From assembly GCA_937877575.1 (NCBI GenBank), contig CALFIZ010000239.1, positions 1-5,673 of the forward strand: 5,673 nucleotides of DNA, written 5' to 3'. Shown piece by piece: positions 1-5,673 of the stretch (the stretch's first letter is position 1; each line of letters starts with the position of its first letter). The position numbers and the translations under genes were made by a program. The DNA is from an uncultured Marinilabiliales bacterium. Its GTDB lineage: Bacteria; Bacteroidota; Bacteroidia; Bacteroidales; BM520. Below the pieces are notes generated by a model. It was not told the DNA's origin. It worked only from the letters and a program-made list of their open reading frames with translations, and made no database searches.

Positions 1-1
1 T

Positions 2-757
2 CGTATATTTTTTGCCAAGGACGCGCCACTGTCGGAGGAATTTGACTATCTTTATTCCGCTCTGTTTAAGAATCCTGAGCCCTATATAAAAATAGTCGCT
101 GCCTTAGGGAAAAAGAAGGTGGGTATGACCCGTGAAGAGCTGCTGAAGGAAGGTAAAATGCCCAACAATGGAAATGTCACAAAGGCTCTAAATGATATGG
201 AGAGTTGCGGGTTTATTCGCAAATACTCGTCCATTGGCAAAAAAGAACGAGGGGCTGTATATCAATTGGTTGATTTTTACACACTCTTCTATTTTAAGTT
301 TGTTCACAACAACAAAAATCTGGACACTCATTTTTGGACATTGACACAAGAAACGCCACAGTATTATGCTTGGTGTGGCCTTGCATTTGAGAGGGTGTGT
401 TTTAGTCATATTGAACAGATAAAGGCAGCTTTGGGTATTGGTGGTGTTCTCTGCAATGTGTACTCATGGCGTTCAAAGTCAGAATCTTCCAAAGAAAAGG
501 GCACACAGATTGATATGCTTATAGATAGGAACGATCAGGTAATAACCTTATGTGAGATGAAATACTCGAAACGCCAGTTCTCTATCGATGCGGGCTATGA
601 TGAGAATTTGCTGTACAAAGTTGAGAAATTCCGTAAGGAATCATCAACAAAGAAAGCTATTCATATTGCCTTGATAACAACAATTGGTCTAATACAGAAT
701 GAATTTTATGACGACATACAGAATGTTATAGAAATGAATAAGTTATTTGAATTTTAA
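2..757 (+). CDS. Archaeal-type AAA ATPase with DUF234-like C-terminal domain (5' partial)
   Basis: The frame is open from base 2 to the TAA at 755-757, giving 251 visible residues, so the GTG at 119 is an internal Val codon and not the start. The P-loop ATPase core lies outside the window. Residues about 28-90 look like a winged helix (TREELL, then NVTKALNDMESCGFIRKY), followed by the aromatic stretch DFYTLFYFKF. The last about 120 residues look like the DUF234 domain, related to PD-(D/E)XK nucleases. I see GLAFE (E130), then GTQID (D171) and CEMK (E185, K187), which fits an E...D...ExK core. Established knowledge: proteins of this kind (PF01637-like ATPase plus PF03008-like tail) are common and often multicopy in Bacteroidales, and their cellular role is not settled. 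The gene converges on lemA. Its 3' end is followed by more than 400 bases without a clear gene and has no terminator directly behind it. Family assignment is fairly sure; nuclease activity is only inferred from the motif. Confidence 0.85.
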   Translation, partial: RIFFAKDAPLSEEFDYLYSALFKNPEPYIKIVAALGKKKVGMTREELLKEGKMPNNGNVTKALNDMESCGFIRKYSSIGKKERGAVYQLVDFYTLFYFKFVHNNKNLDTHFWTLTQETPQYYAWCGLAFERVCFSHIEQIKAALGIGGVLCNVYSWRSKSESSKEKGTQIDMLIDRNDQVITLCEMKYSKRQFSIDAGYDENLLYKVEKFRKESSTKKAIHIALITTIGLIQNEFYDDIQNVIEMNKLFEF

Positions 758-1172
758 CCAACGCGAAACTTGGCTTTAAGTGCTATTATTTTATGGTTAT
801 AGCCAGGTTTATATGTATATTGATTCTACTTCTGAGGCAGCTATCAGGTGGCTTTGACGCAGTTATGAGGCATACTCCAGCCTTACTCAACAGGTATGGC
901 AGCAGTATGGCTGAAGCGGGGGTGATTCCCGACAGGGATTGGTTGACACTATCCTTGTGAAGAGATGCCGATAGCGGCTCCGTTTTGGCAAAAAAAATAC
1001 GGTTTCGGAAGTGATATCGTGATTTTTTATTACCTTTTGAAAAGGAACAGGCACTCTCTCAGGTCGTTCAAAAAGAGATAGTTCTGGATGACTTGTTTAA
1101 CGATATCCCATGACGAAAAATGGGATTTCCCAATGCGGAGCAGGGGAGATAGTTTGAAAACTATAAAATTCA
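758..1172. other. Long intergenic stretch with interrupted short frames and small hairpins
   Basis: No convincing gene was found in these 415 bases. The longest plus-strand frame with an ATG is 793-960 (55 codons, starting MVIARFICILILLLRQ). It has a hydrophobic N-terminus but no recognised family and no ribosome-binding signal. The same frame continues past TGA codons at 958 and 1012 to a third TGA at 1111. Possible hairpins are 969-973 with 1015-1019 (CGATA/TATCG, enclosing TCCG/CGGA), 1105-1111 with 1120-1126 (ATCCCAT/ATGGGAT, 8-base loop), and 1149-1155 with 1158-1164 (ATAGTTT/AAACTAT). A run of eight A lies at 990-997. TATGGC occurs twice close together, near 895 and 905. The best readings are decayed coding sequence, an untranslated 3' region of the ATPase gene, or an unrecognised RNA. 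The sequence does not decide between them. Confidence 0.4.
1015..1113 (+). pseudogene. Possible gene remnant resembling an ATPase C-terminus
   Basis: After the TGA at 1012-1014 this frame encodes 32 residues ending QKEIVLDDLFNDIP before the TGA at 1111-1113. There is no ATG near its beginning, so it is not a plausible standalone gene. The peptide encoded at 1066-1098 (VQKEIVLDDLF) lines up without gaps with the tail of the upstream ATPase (IQNVIEMNKLF): 4 of 11 residues are identical and most others are conservative. From memory, many relatives of that ATPase end in a similar LDDLF-like motif. The fragment could therefore be the tail of a lost second copy, but eleven residues are weak evidence and chance similarity is possible. 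Confidence 0.2.
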
Positions 1173-1206
1173 GGTCGAGTCCCTCGATAGGAACTCGACC
1201 TTTTTT
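1173..1206. terminator. Rho-independent terminator between convergent genes
   Basis: GGTCGAGT (1173-1180) pairs perfectly with ACTCGACC (1193-1200). Inside, a C/A mismatch is followed by two more G-C pairs around the loop TCGATA. Six T follow at once (1201-1206), the classic intrinsic terminator for plus-strand transcripts. On the minus strand the same stem sits 12 bases after the lemA stop and is followed by TGAATTTTATAGTTTT, a poorer U-rich tail, so it probably also ends the minus-strand run, less efficiently. The position between convergent units supports a bidirectional role. Confidence 0.85.
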
Positions 1207-1212
1207 CATCCC

Positions 1213-1794
1213 TTAGAACTTTACTTCCGGTGCTTTCTCGGCGCCTGCCTCTGCATGGAAATAAGCTTTCTTGGAGAAGCCGAACATGCTGGCAATCATG
1301 TTTTTGGGGAACCTTCTTATGGCTGCGTTGAAATTTTTTGCAACTTCATTGTATTTGTTCCTTTCAACATTGATTCTGTTTTCGGTGCCTTCAAGTTGTG
1401 ACTGTAACTGCAGGAAATTCTCGTTTGCCTTCAGGTCCGGATAGCGTTCAACCACAACCATCAGTTTTGACAGTGCGCTTGACAACTGGTCCTGTGCTGC
1501 CTGAAATTGAGCAAGGTTTTCTTCAGTGAGGTTTGATGGGTCGAGTGATACGGATGATGCTTTTGAACGTGCTTCAATTACACCTTCCAATGTCTCCTTT
1601 TCGTGAGCGGCATAACCTTTTACTGTCTCCACAAGGTTAGGAATCAGGTCGGCTCTTCTCTGATAAGCACTCTCAACATTTGCCCATTGAGAATCAACAT
1701 TTTCTTCAAGAGGTACCAGTGAATTGTACGCTGAAATACCCCAGATGACAATTAAGGCTACCAAGCCTAAGATTATAATCCAATTTTTTTTCAT
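1213..1794 (-). CDS. lemA: LemA family membrane-anchored protein
   Basis: This 193-residue protein has the usual length and layout of LemA proteins. A short cytoplasmic N-terminus (MKKN) leads into one hydrophobic segment at about residues 5-22, then a long helical domain. Family signatures are visible: YQRRADLIPNLVETVKGY at 44-61, ERYPDLKANENFLQLQ at 116-131, LEGTENRINVERNKYNEV at 134-151 and FNAAIRRFPKN at 155-165. The role of LemA is not firmly known; it is a small, mostly helical, membrane-tethered protein. In many bacteria lemA sits beside a TPM-domain (YgcG-like) gene. Here it is instead the last gene of the run, 21 bases after htpG, with the convergent terminator downstream. The ATG is preceded by an A/T-rich leader without Shine-Dalgarno, as is normal in Bacteroidota. 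Cotranscription with htpG is inferred from spacing. Confidence 0.95.
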   Translation of the reverse strand: MKKNWIIILGLVALIVIWGISAYNSLVPLEENVDSQWANVESAYQRRADLIPNLVETVKGYAAHEKETLEGVIEARSKASSVSLDPSNLTEENLAQFQAAQDQLSSALSKLMVVVERYPDLKANENFLQLQSQLEGTENRINVERNKYNEVAKNFNAAIRRFPKNMIASMFGFSKKAYFHAEAGAEKAPEVKF

Positions 1795-1815
1795 AATGTT
1801 TTGATTTTAAAATGT

Positions 1816-3744
1816 TTATTTGATATTAAAAAGTTCAATTGAGCGTTTGATGAATTCATCTAACTTTTCTCCCTTCAGAATATTCTGTTGCAATTTTGCA
1901 AGGTCAATCAGCTGTTCTGCCGTGCGTTTGGATTCCTCAGCCTCCGGATTTTCGACAATTCTCGATATCAACGGATGGTTTACGTTGACTTTCAGGATGT
2001 ATGAATCAGGGAAGGCATCCATATAACCGTATCCGCCACCTAATCTCGACATGTCTTTCATCCTGCGCATGAATTCGTTCTTGGTTATCATAACAGGACT
2101 GTCGGTTTCGCTTAAAGCTTCTGTCTCAACAGTATATGTGGCTTTGTCGAGTAATCCCTCAAATAATTCCTTTACCTTTTTGGTCTCGTCATCGTTGAGT
2201 TTTGACGGTGAGGTTTCACCCTTGTCAATGAGCTTTGAAACGACGTCGGAGTCAACGCGGACAAACTTGATTTTATCGTTTTTCTGTTCAAGGGCGTTGA
2301 TGTAGTAGCTGTCAATGATTTCATTGAGAACTACGATATCGTAGCCGGCTTCTTTGGCTGATTGGATAAAACTGTATTGTTCTTCAGGACTGTTGGTATA
2401 GATGATGACGGTGTTTTTATCTTTGTCAGTCTGAAGGGCTTTGATTTTATCCTTGTATTCGTCAAAGGTGAAATATTTGCCGTCAACATTCTTAAACAGT
2501 GCAAATTTGATTGCCCTATCGTAAAAGTCAGGTTCTGAGATGATTCCGTATTCAATGAATATCTTTATGTCATCCCATTTCTTTTCAAATTCCTCGCGGT
2601 TGTCTTTGAATATCTCGCTGAGTTTGTCGGAAACCTTTTTGAGAATGTGGGAAGATATTTTCTTAACATTGGTGTCGCTCTGCAGTGAGCTTCTTGAAAC
2701 GTTAAGCGGTATGTCAGGTGAGTCGAGCACACCATGAAGCAGTGTGAGAAATTCAGGCACAATGCCTTCCACGTTGTCGGTTACGAAAACCTGGTTGCTG
2801 TAAAGCTGGATTCTTTCCTTTTGTACTTCAACATTACGTTTGATTTTCGGAAAATAAAGGATACCTGTAAGGTTGAACGGGTAATCGACATTCAGATGAA
2901 CATTGAAGAGAGGGTCATCGTAGATTAAAGGGTAGAGTTCATGATAGAACTTGTTGTAGTCTTCCTGTTTGAGGTCGGCCGGTTTCTGTTTCCAGAGCGG
3001 GTTCACATCATTGATGATTCTTGGCTTTGTAACCTCTTTGGTCTTGGGATTTCCCTTGTCATCCGTTTCGCCGGGGATTTCCTCGGTGACTGTCTCCGTC
3101 CCGAAAATGATAGGTATGGGAAGGAAGCGGCAATATTTCTTCAAGAGTTCGAGTATCTTGTATTCCTGAAGATATTCCGAAGCGTCATCGGATATGTGCA
3201 GGATGATATCAGTACCTCTGTCCTCACGTGTCCCTTCACCGATTTTGTAATCGATGTCGCCATTGCATTCCCAATGGACAGCCTTTGTCTGACCGCCTCT
3301 TTTGTAAGTCTTGGTCTCAATTTCCACTTTGTCTGAAACCATGAAGGTGGAGTAGAAGCCCATGCCGAAATGTCCGATAATGGAACTTGCTTCCTTTTCG
3401 GATTTGTTCTTGAACTTTGAGATGAAATCCGATGCTCCCGAAAAAGCAATCTCAGTGATGTATTTGATGACTTCGTCTTTTGTCATGCCGATACCCCTGT
3501 CTGACACTGTCAGGGTTTTCTTTTTAGGGTCGAGTTTGACAATTACGCTAAGGTCTCCCAACTCTTCATTGTAAGTCCCGTTTGATGCAAGTTTCTTCAG
3601 TTTTGTGGTTGCATCGATGGCGTTTGACACTATTTCTCTCAGGAATATTTCCTGATCGGTATATAAAAACTTTTTTATGATGGGAAATATGTTTTCCGTC
3701 TGTACTTGAATTTGACCTTTATCCAAATTACTCATGATATACAT
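1816..3744 (-). CDS. htpG: Molecular chaperone HtpG (Hsp90 family)
   Basis: This is an ATP-dependent cytosolic Hsp90 chaperone that acts as a dimer on client proteins. The 642 residues show the full domain order. The N-terminal GHKL ATPase has FLREIVSNAIDA (catalytic Glu37, Asn41), SDRGIGM (Asp82), the lid glycines GHFGMGF (124-130) and GT at 177-178. The middle domain runs from about 240 and contains NPLWKQKP and the catalytic-arginine loop NVSRSSLQ (Arg351). The C-terminal dimerisation domain includes the PVMITKNEFMRRM region. No key residue is missing. The length is nearer E. coli HtpG (624) than the roughly 680 I recall for Bacteroides, so the charged segments are compact. The start is ambiguous: ATG at 3744 (MYIMSNLDKG) or ATG at 3735 (MSNLDKG). 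Neither has a Shine-Dalgarno, and the shorter form looks more typical. It lies 78 bases after smpB and 21 before lemA. Confidence 0.97.
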   Translation of the reverse strand: MYIMSNLDKGQIQVQTENIFPIIKKFLYTDQEIFLREIVSNAIDATTKLKKLASNGTYNEELGDLSVIVKLDPKKKTLTVSDRGIGMTKDEVIKYITEIAFSGASDFISKFKNKSEKEASSIIGHFGMGFYSTFMVSDKVEIETKTYKRGGQTKAVHWECNGDIDYKIGEGTREDRGTDIILHISDDASEYLQEYKILELLKKYCRFLPIPIIFGTETVTEEIPGETDDKGNPKTKEVTKPRIINDVNPLWKQKPADLKQEDYNKFYHELYPLIYDDPLFNVHLNVDYPFNLTGILYFPKIKRNVEVQKERIQLYSNQVFVTDNVEGIVPEFLTLLHGVLDSPDIPLNVSRSSLQSDTNVKKISSHILKKVSDKLSEIFKDNREEFEKKWDDIKIFIEYGIISEPDFYDRAIKFALFKNVDGKYFTFDEYKDKIKALQTDKDKNTVIIYTNSPEEQYSFIQSAKEAGYDIVVLNEIIDSYYINALEQKNDKIKFVRVDSDVVSKLIDKGETSPSKLNDDETKKVKELFEGLLDKATYTVETEALSETDSPVMITKNEFMRRMKDMSRLGGGYGYMDAFPDSYILKVNVNHPLISRIVENPEAEESKRTAEQLIDLAKLQQNILKGEKLDEFIKRSIELFNIK

Positions 3745-3807
3745 TAATTTTATTGGTTCTAAAACAATGGTTTACTTTGAGCAAATTGTATGCCTTTGTA
3801 ATTTTTA

Positions 3808-3820
3808 TGACATATTGTCA
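3808..3820. repeat. Perfect 5-3-5 dyad TGACA-TAT-TGTCA
   Basis: This small palindrome lies 2 bases beyond the smpB stop, in the only sizeable gap (3745-3822) of the minus-strand run. It could be an operator for htpG or a weak hairpin ending some smpB transcripts. On the minus strand it is followed by TAAAAATTA, which is not a proper T-run, so an intrinsic terminator is unlikely. Five-base arms can occur by chance, and no regulator is identifiable. I found no clean Bacteroidota promoter (TAnnTTTG) in the gap; the nearest sequence, TACAATTTG on the minus strand, has one base too many. Confidence 0.3.
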
Positions 3821-3822
3821 CC

Positions 3823-4296
3823 TTATTGGTATTCATCGTATGTCGATTTTTCTTTTTTGCTTCTCTGATATTCCTTTTCCTTCAGGCTTTCGCGTTTGTC
3901 GTAGAGTTTTTTACCCTTTGCCATTGCTATTGTCAGCTTTGCAAGTCCGTTTTCATTGATGAAAAGCATTACGGGGATGATGGTGAGCCCCTTTTCGTCA
4001 ACCTGTGCCTTGTATTTCCTCAATTCACGTTTGTTGAGCAGTAACTTTCTGTTTCTCTTTGGATTGTGATTACTGTATGTGCCGAATGTATATTCCGTTA
4101 TATGCATGTTGGTAACATACAGTTCGTTGTTTATGAAGGTGCAATAGGCATCATTCAGATTGGCTTTGCCTTCCCTGATGGACTTTATTTCCGTACCCGT
4201 CAGCACGATTCCTGCAACGAGTTGTGACAGCAGAAAATATTGATACTCAGCCTTTTTGTTTTTTATCTCTATTATATGGTTTTGTTCTTGTTTCAT
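3823..4296 (-). CDS. smpB: SsrA-binding protein SmpB
   Basis: SmpB binds tmRNA and carries it into the A site of stalled ribosomes for trans-translation. The 157 residues contain the family blocks in order: AGIVLTGTEIKSIREGKANL (28-47), the RNA-binding block KRNRKLLLNKREL (80-92), KGLTIIPVMLFINENGLAK (102-120) and AKGKKLYDKRESLKEKE (126-142), on the oligonucleotide-binding beta-barrel fold expected for the family. The C-terminal tail, which in characterised SmpB becomes helical in the mRNA channel, ends here in KKEKSTYDEYQ, acidic and tyrosine-containing rather than strongly basic. The ATG has an A-rich leader without Shine-Dalgarno. The gene starts 11 bases after uvrB ends, so cotranscription with uvrB is very likely. 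The tmRNA gene ssrA is not in this window. Confidence 0.97.
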   Translation of the reverse strand: MKQEQNHIIEIKNKKAEYQYFLLSQLVAGIVLTGTEIKSIREGKANLNDAYCTFINNELYVTNMHITEYTFGTYSNHNPKRNRKLLLNKRELRKYKAQVDEKGLTIIPVMLFINENGLAKLTIAMAKGKKLYDKRESLKEKEYQRSKKEKSTYDEYQ

Positions 4297-4307
4297 TTTT
4301 TTTGAAA

Positions 4308-5673
4308 TTAGTCATTAACTGCGAGTTTCATAAGTTCTATCAGTTCATCGCGCAGACGTGCGGCTTCGATGAAGTCAAGTTCCTTTGCGGCAAGTTCCAT
4401 TTTCTTTTTGGTAGCCTTGATAACCCTGTCGAGTTCGTTTTTGTTCATGTATTTGATTACGGGGTCATTGGCAATCTGAGGTGTGGAAGTATCTCTGTTG
4501 TATTCTATATGTGACGATGCTGCGAGGGTGGTCTGGTTGAGTATTTCGTCTCTCGACTTGTAAATCTGTTTCGGAACTATATGATGTTCAGTGTTATATG
4601 CAATTTGTTTCTCTCGTTTCCTGTTGGTTTCATCGATGGTTTTCTGCATCGATTCGGTTATGATGTCGGCATACATGAAGACTTTGCTGTTGATGTTGCG
4701 GGCTGCGCGACCTGCAGTCTGTGTAAGTGAGCGTTCCGAACGAAGGAATCCTTCCTTATCGGCATCAAGAATTGCAACCAATGAAACTTCAGGCAGGTCA
4801 AGACCTTCACGCAGCAGGTTGACGCCGATGAGCACGTCAAAGACCCCTAAGCGAAGGTCACGCATGATTTCAACACGTTCCACGGTCTCAATGTCGGAAT
4901 GGATATAACGGCAGCGGATTCCCCTGTTCGCCAGGAATTGCGCAAGTTCCTCCGCCATTCTTTTGGTAAGGGTGGTGATGAGCACGCGCTCATCCTTCTT
5001 TGCCACTATTTCTATTTCCTCAAGCAGATCGTCCATTTGGTTGAGACTTGGTCTGACTTCGATAGGCGGGTCAAGCAGGCCGGTGGGTCTTATGATTTGT
5101 TCGACTATGACGCCGTTGGATTTGTTGAGCTCGTAGTCGGCAGGTGTGGCACTGATGTAGATTGTCTGTCCTGTGAGGTCATAGAATTCCCGATAGGTGA
5201 GCGGACGGTTGTCAAGTGCCGACGGTAGCCGGAATCCATATTCCACCAGCGAGGTCTTGCGGCTACGGTCACCTCCAAACATGGCACCTATCTGCGGAAC
5301 CGTGACGTGACTTTCGTCGACCACCAACAGAAAGTCATCGGGAAAATAGTCGATAAGGCAGAAGGGGCGTGAGCCAGGGGCACGTCCGTCAAAATAACGA
5401 CTGTAATTCTCAATTCCAGAACAGTAGCCCAGTTCCTGAATCATTTCCACATCGTAGTTCACACGTTCCTCCAGCCGTTTGGCTTCCAGATGCCTGTCGA
5501 TACTTTGCAGGTAGTCGCGTCGTTCGAACATATCGTGTTGTATCTGTAGCAGGGCTTCGGCCATGCGGTCTTTCGAGGTGAGAAAGTTAGAGGCTGGGTA
5601 TATCACCACCTCGTCGAAGCGTTCCAGACGCTGTCCGCTGACGGGGTCGAAACTCTCCAGACGCTCTACCTCG
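4308..5673 (-). CDS. uvrB: Excinuclease ABC subunit UvrB (5' partial)
   Basis: UvrB is the damage-verifying helicase-like subunit of UvrABC nucleotide excision repair. The frame is open to the right edge (first whole codon at 5672), giving 454 visible residues. About 220 N-terminal residues, including Walker A and most of the UvrA-contact region, are outside. The GTG at 5607-5609 is an internal Val: the residues before it (ERLESFDPVSGQ) are ordinary UvrB sequence. Visible blocks are ELGYCSGIENYSR (about 80-92), Walker B VVDESH (117-122), EYGFRLPSALDNRPL (144-158), SATP (174-177), TTLTKRMAEELA (233-244), LLREGLDLPEVSL (286-298) and motif VI QTAGRAARN (318-326). A C-terminal UVR domain (about 415-452, with LDFIEAARLRDEL) contacts UvrC. 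All expected helicase motifs in this part are intact. The gene is followed after 11 bases by smpB. Confidence 0.97.
   Translation of the reverse strand, partial: EVERLESFDPVSGQRLERFDEVVIYPASNFLTSKDRMAEALLQIQHDMFERRDYLQSIDRHLEAKRLEERVNYDVEMIQELGYCSGIENYSRYFDGRAPGSRPFCLIDYFPDDFLLVVDESHVTVPQIGAMFGGDRSRKTSLVEYGFRLPSALDNRPLTYREFYDLTGQTIYISATPADYELNKSNGVIVEQIIRPTGLLDPPIEVRPSLNQMDDLLEEIEIVAKKDERVLITTLTKRMAEELAQFLANRGIRCRYIHSDIETVERVEIMRDLRLGVFDVLIGVNLLREGLDLPEVSLVAILDADKEGFLRSERSLTQTAGRAARNINSKVFMYADIITESMQKTIDETNRKREKQIAYNTEHHIVPKQIYKSRDEILNQTTLAASSHIEYNRDTSTPQIANDPVIKYMNKNELDRVIKATKKKMELAAKELDFIEAARLRDELIELMKLAVND

Noticed and set aside
188..409. 73-codon minus-strand frame
   Set aside because: It is antisense to the conserved ATPase tail and has no recognisable features.
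739..1149. TGA read as tryptophan to give one long protein
   Set aside because: The conserved genes here use TGG for the tryptophans I checked in htpG and end in TAA, so nothing suggests a changed code; decay or chance is simpler.
1141..1200. tRNA-like look (GTTTGAAAAC resembling an anticodon arm, GGTCGAGTCCC resembling a T arm)
   Set aside because: There is no acceptor stem or D arm in the right place, and the T-arm-like segment is part of the terminator stem.
2941..3336. 131-codon open frame on the plus strand
   Set aside because: It lies entirely antisense to conserved htpG coding sequence and matches no family I recognise; it is a by-product of htpG codon usage.
3736..3822. Bacteroidota sigma-ABfr promoter before htpG
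   Set aside because: No exact TAnnTTTG with a properly spaced upstream TTG element was found; TACAATTTG has an extra base.
4591..4908. 105-codon plus-strand frame, and a 109-codon frame at 4899-5228
   Set aside because: Both are antisense to intact uvrB helicase motifs and have low-complexity Ser/Arg-rich or unremarkable translations.
1..5673. CRISPR array, complete insertion sequence or attachment site
   Set aside because: I saw no regularly spaced repeats, no transposase or integrase frame and no paired terminal repeats.

Overview
The window looks like a chromosomal segment from a member of the Bacteroidota, probably Bacteroidales. Three things suggest this: the protein sequences (HtpG with the N-terminal block ENIFPIIKKFLY, UvrB motif VI reading QTAGRAARN, and a Bacteroidales-type ATPase with a DUF234-like tail), moderate to low GC, and AT-rich leaders before smpB, htpG and lemA with no Shine-Dalgarno sequence. 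I cannot name a genus from the sequence alone.

Layout: the left end (2-757, + strand) is the C-terminal 251 residues of an archaeal-type AAA ATPase whose start lies outside the window. Next come about 450 bases (758-1212) without a convincing gene. This stretch holds short interrupted reading frames, several small hairpins and, at its right edge, a clear hairpin with a T-run that serves as the convergence-point terminator. The rest of the window is one minus-strand run, in transcription order: uvrB (5' end cut by the right window edge), smpB (11-base gap), htpG (78-base gap) and lemA (21-base gap). The spacing of uvrB-smpB and htpG-lemA suggests two tight pairs, possibly one operon. The 78-base gap before htpG is the only place in the run where an internal promoter would fit.

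The minus-strand genes are conserved housekeeping and stress functions: nucleotide excision repair (UvrB), ribosome rescue by trans-translation (SmpB), Hsp90-type chaperoning (HtpG) and a membrane-anchored LemA protein. The ATPase belongs to a family often found in many copies in Bacteroidales and is the most accessory-like gene here.

I see no CRISPR array, no complete insertion sequence, no tRNA or rRNA, and no clear new multi-gene system. The spot most worth a second look is 758-1172, where one reading frame ends in a peptide resembling the C-terminus of the neighbouring ATPase. This may be a remnant of a second copy.
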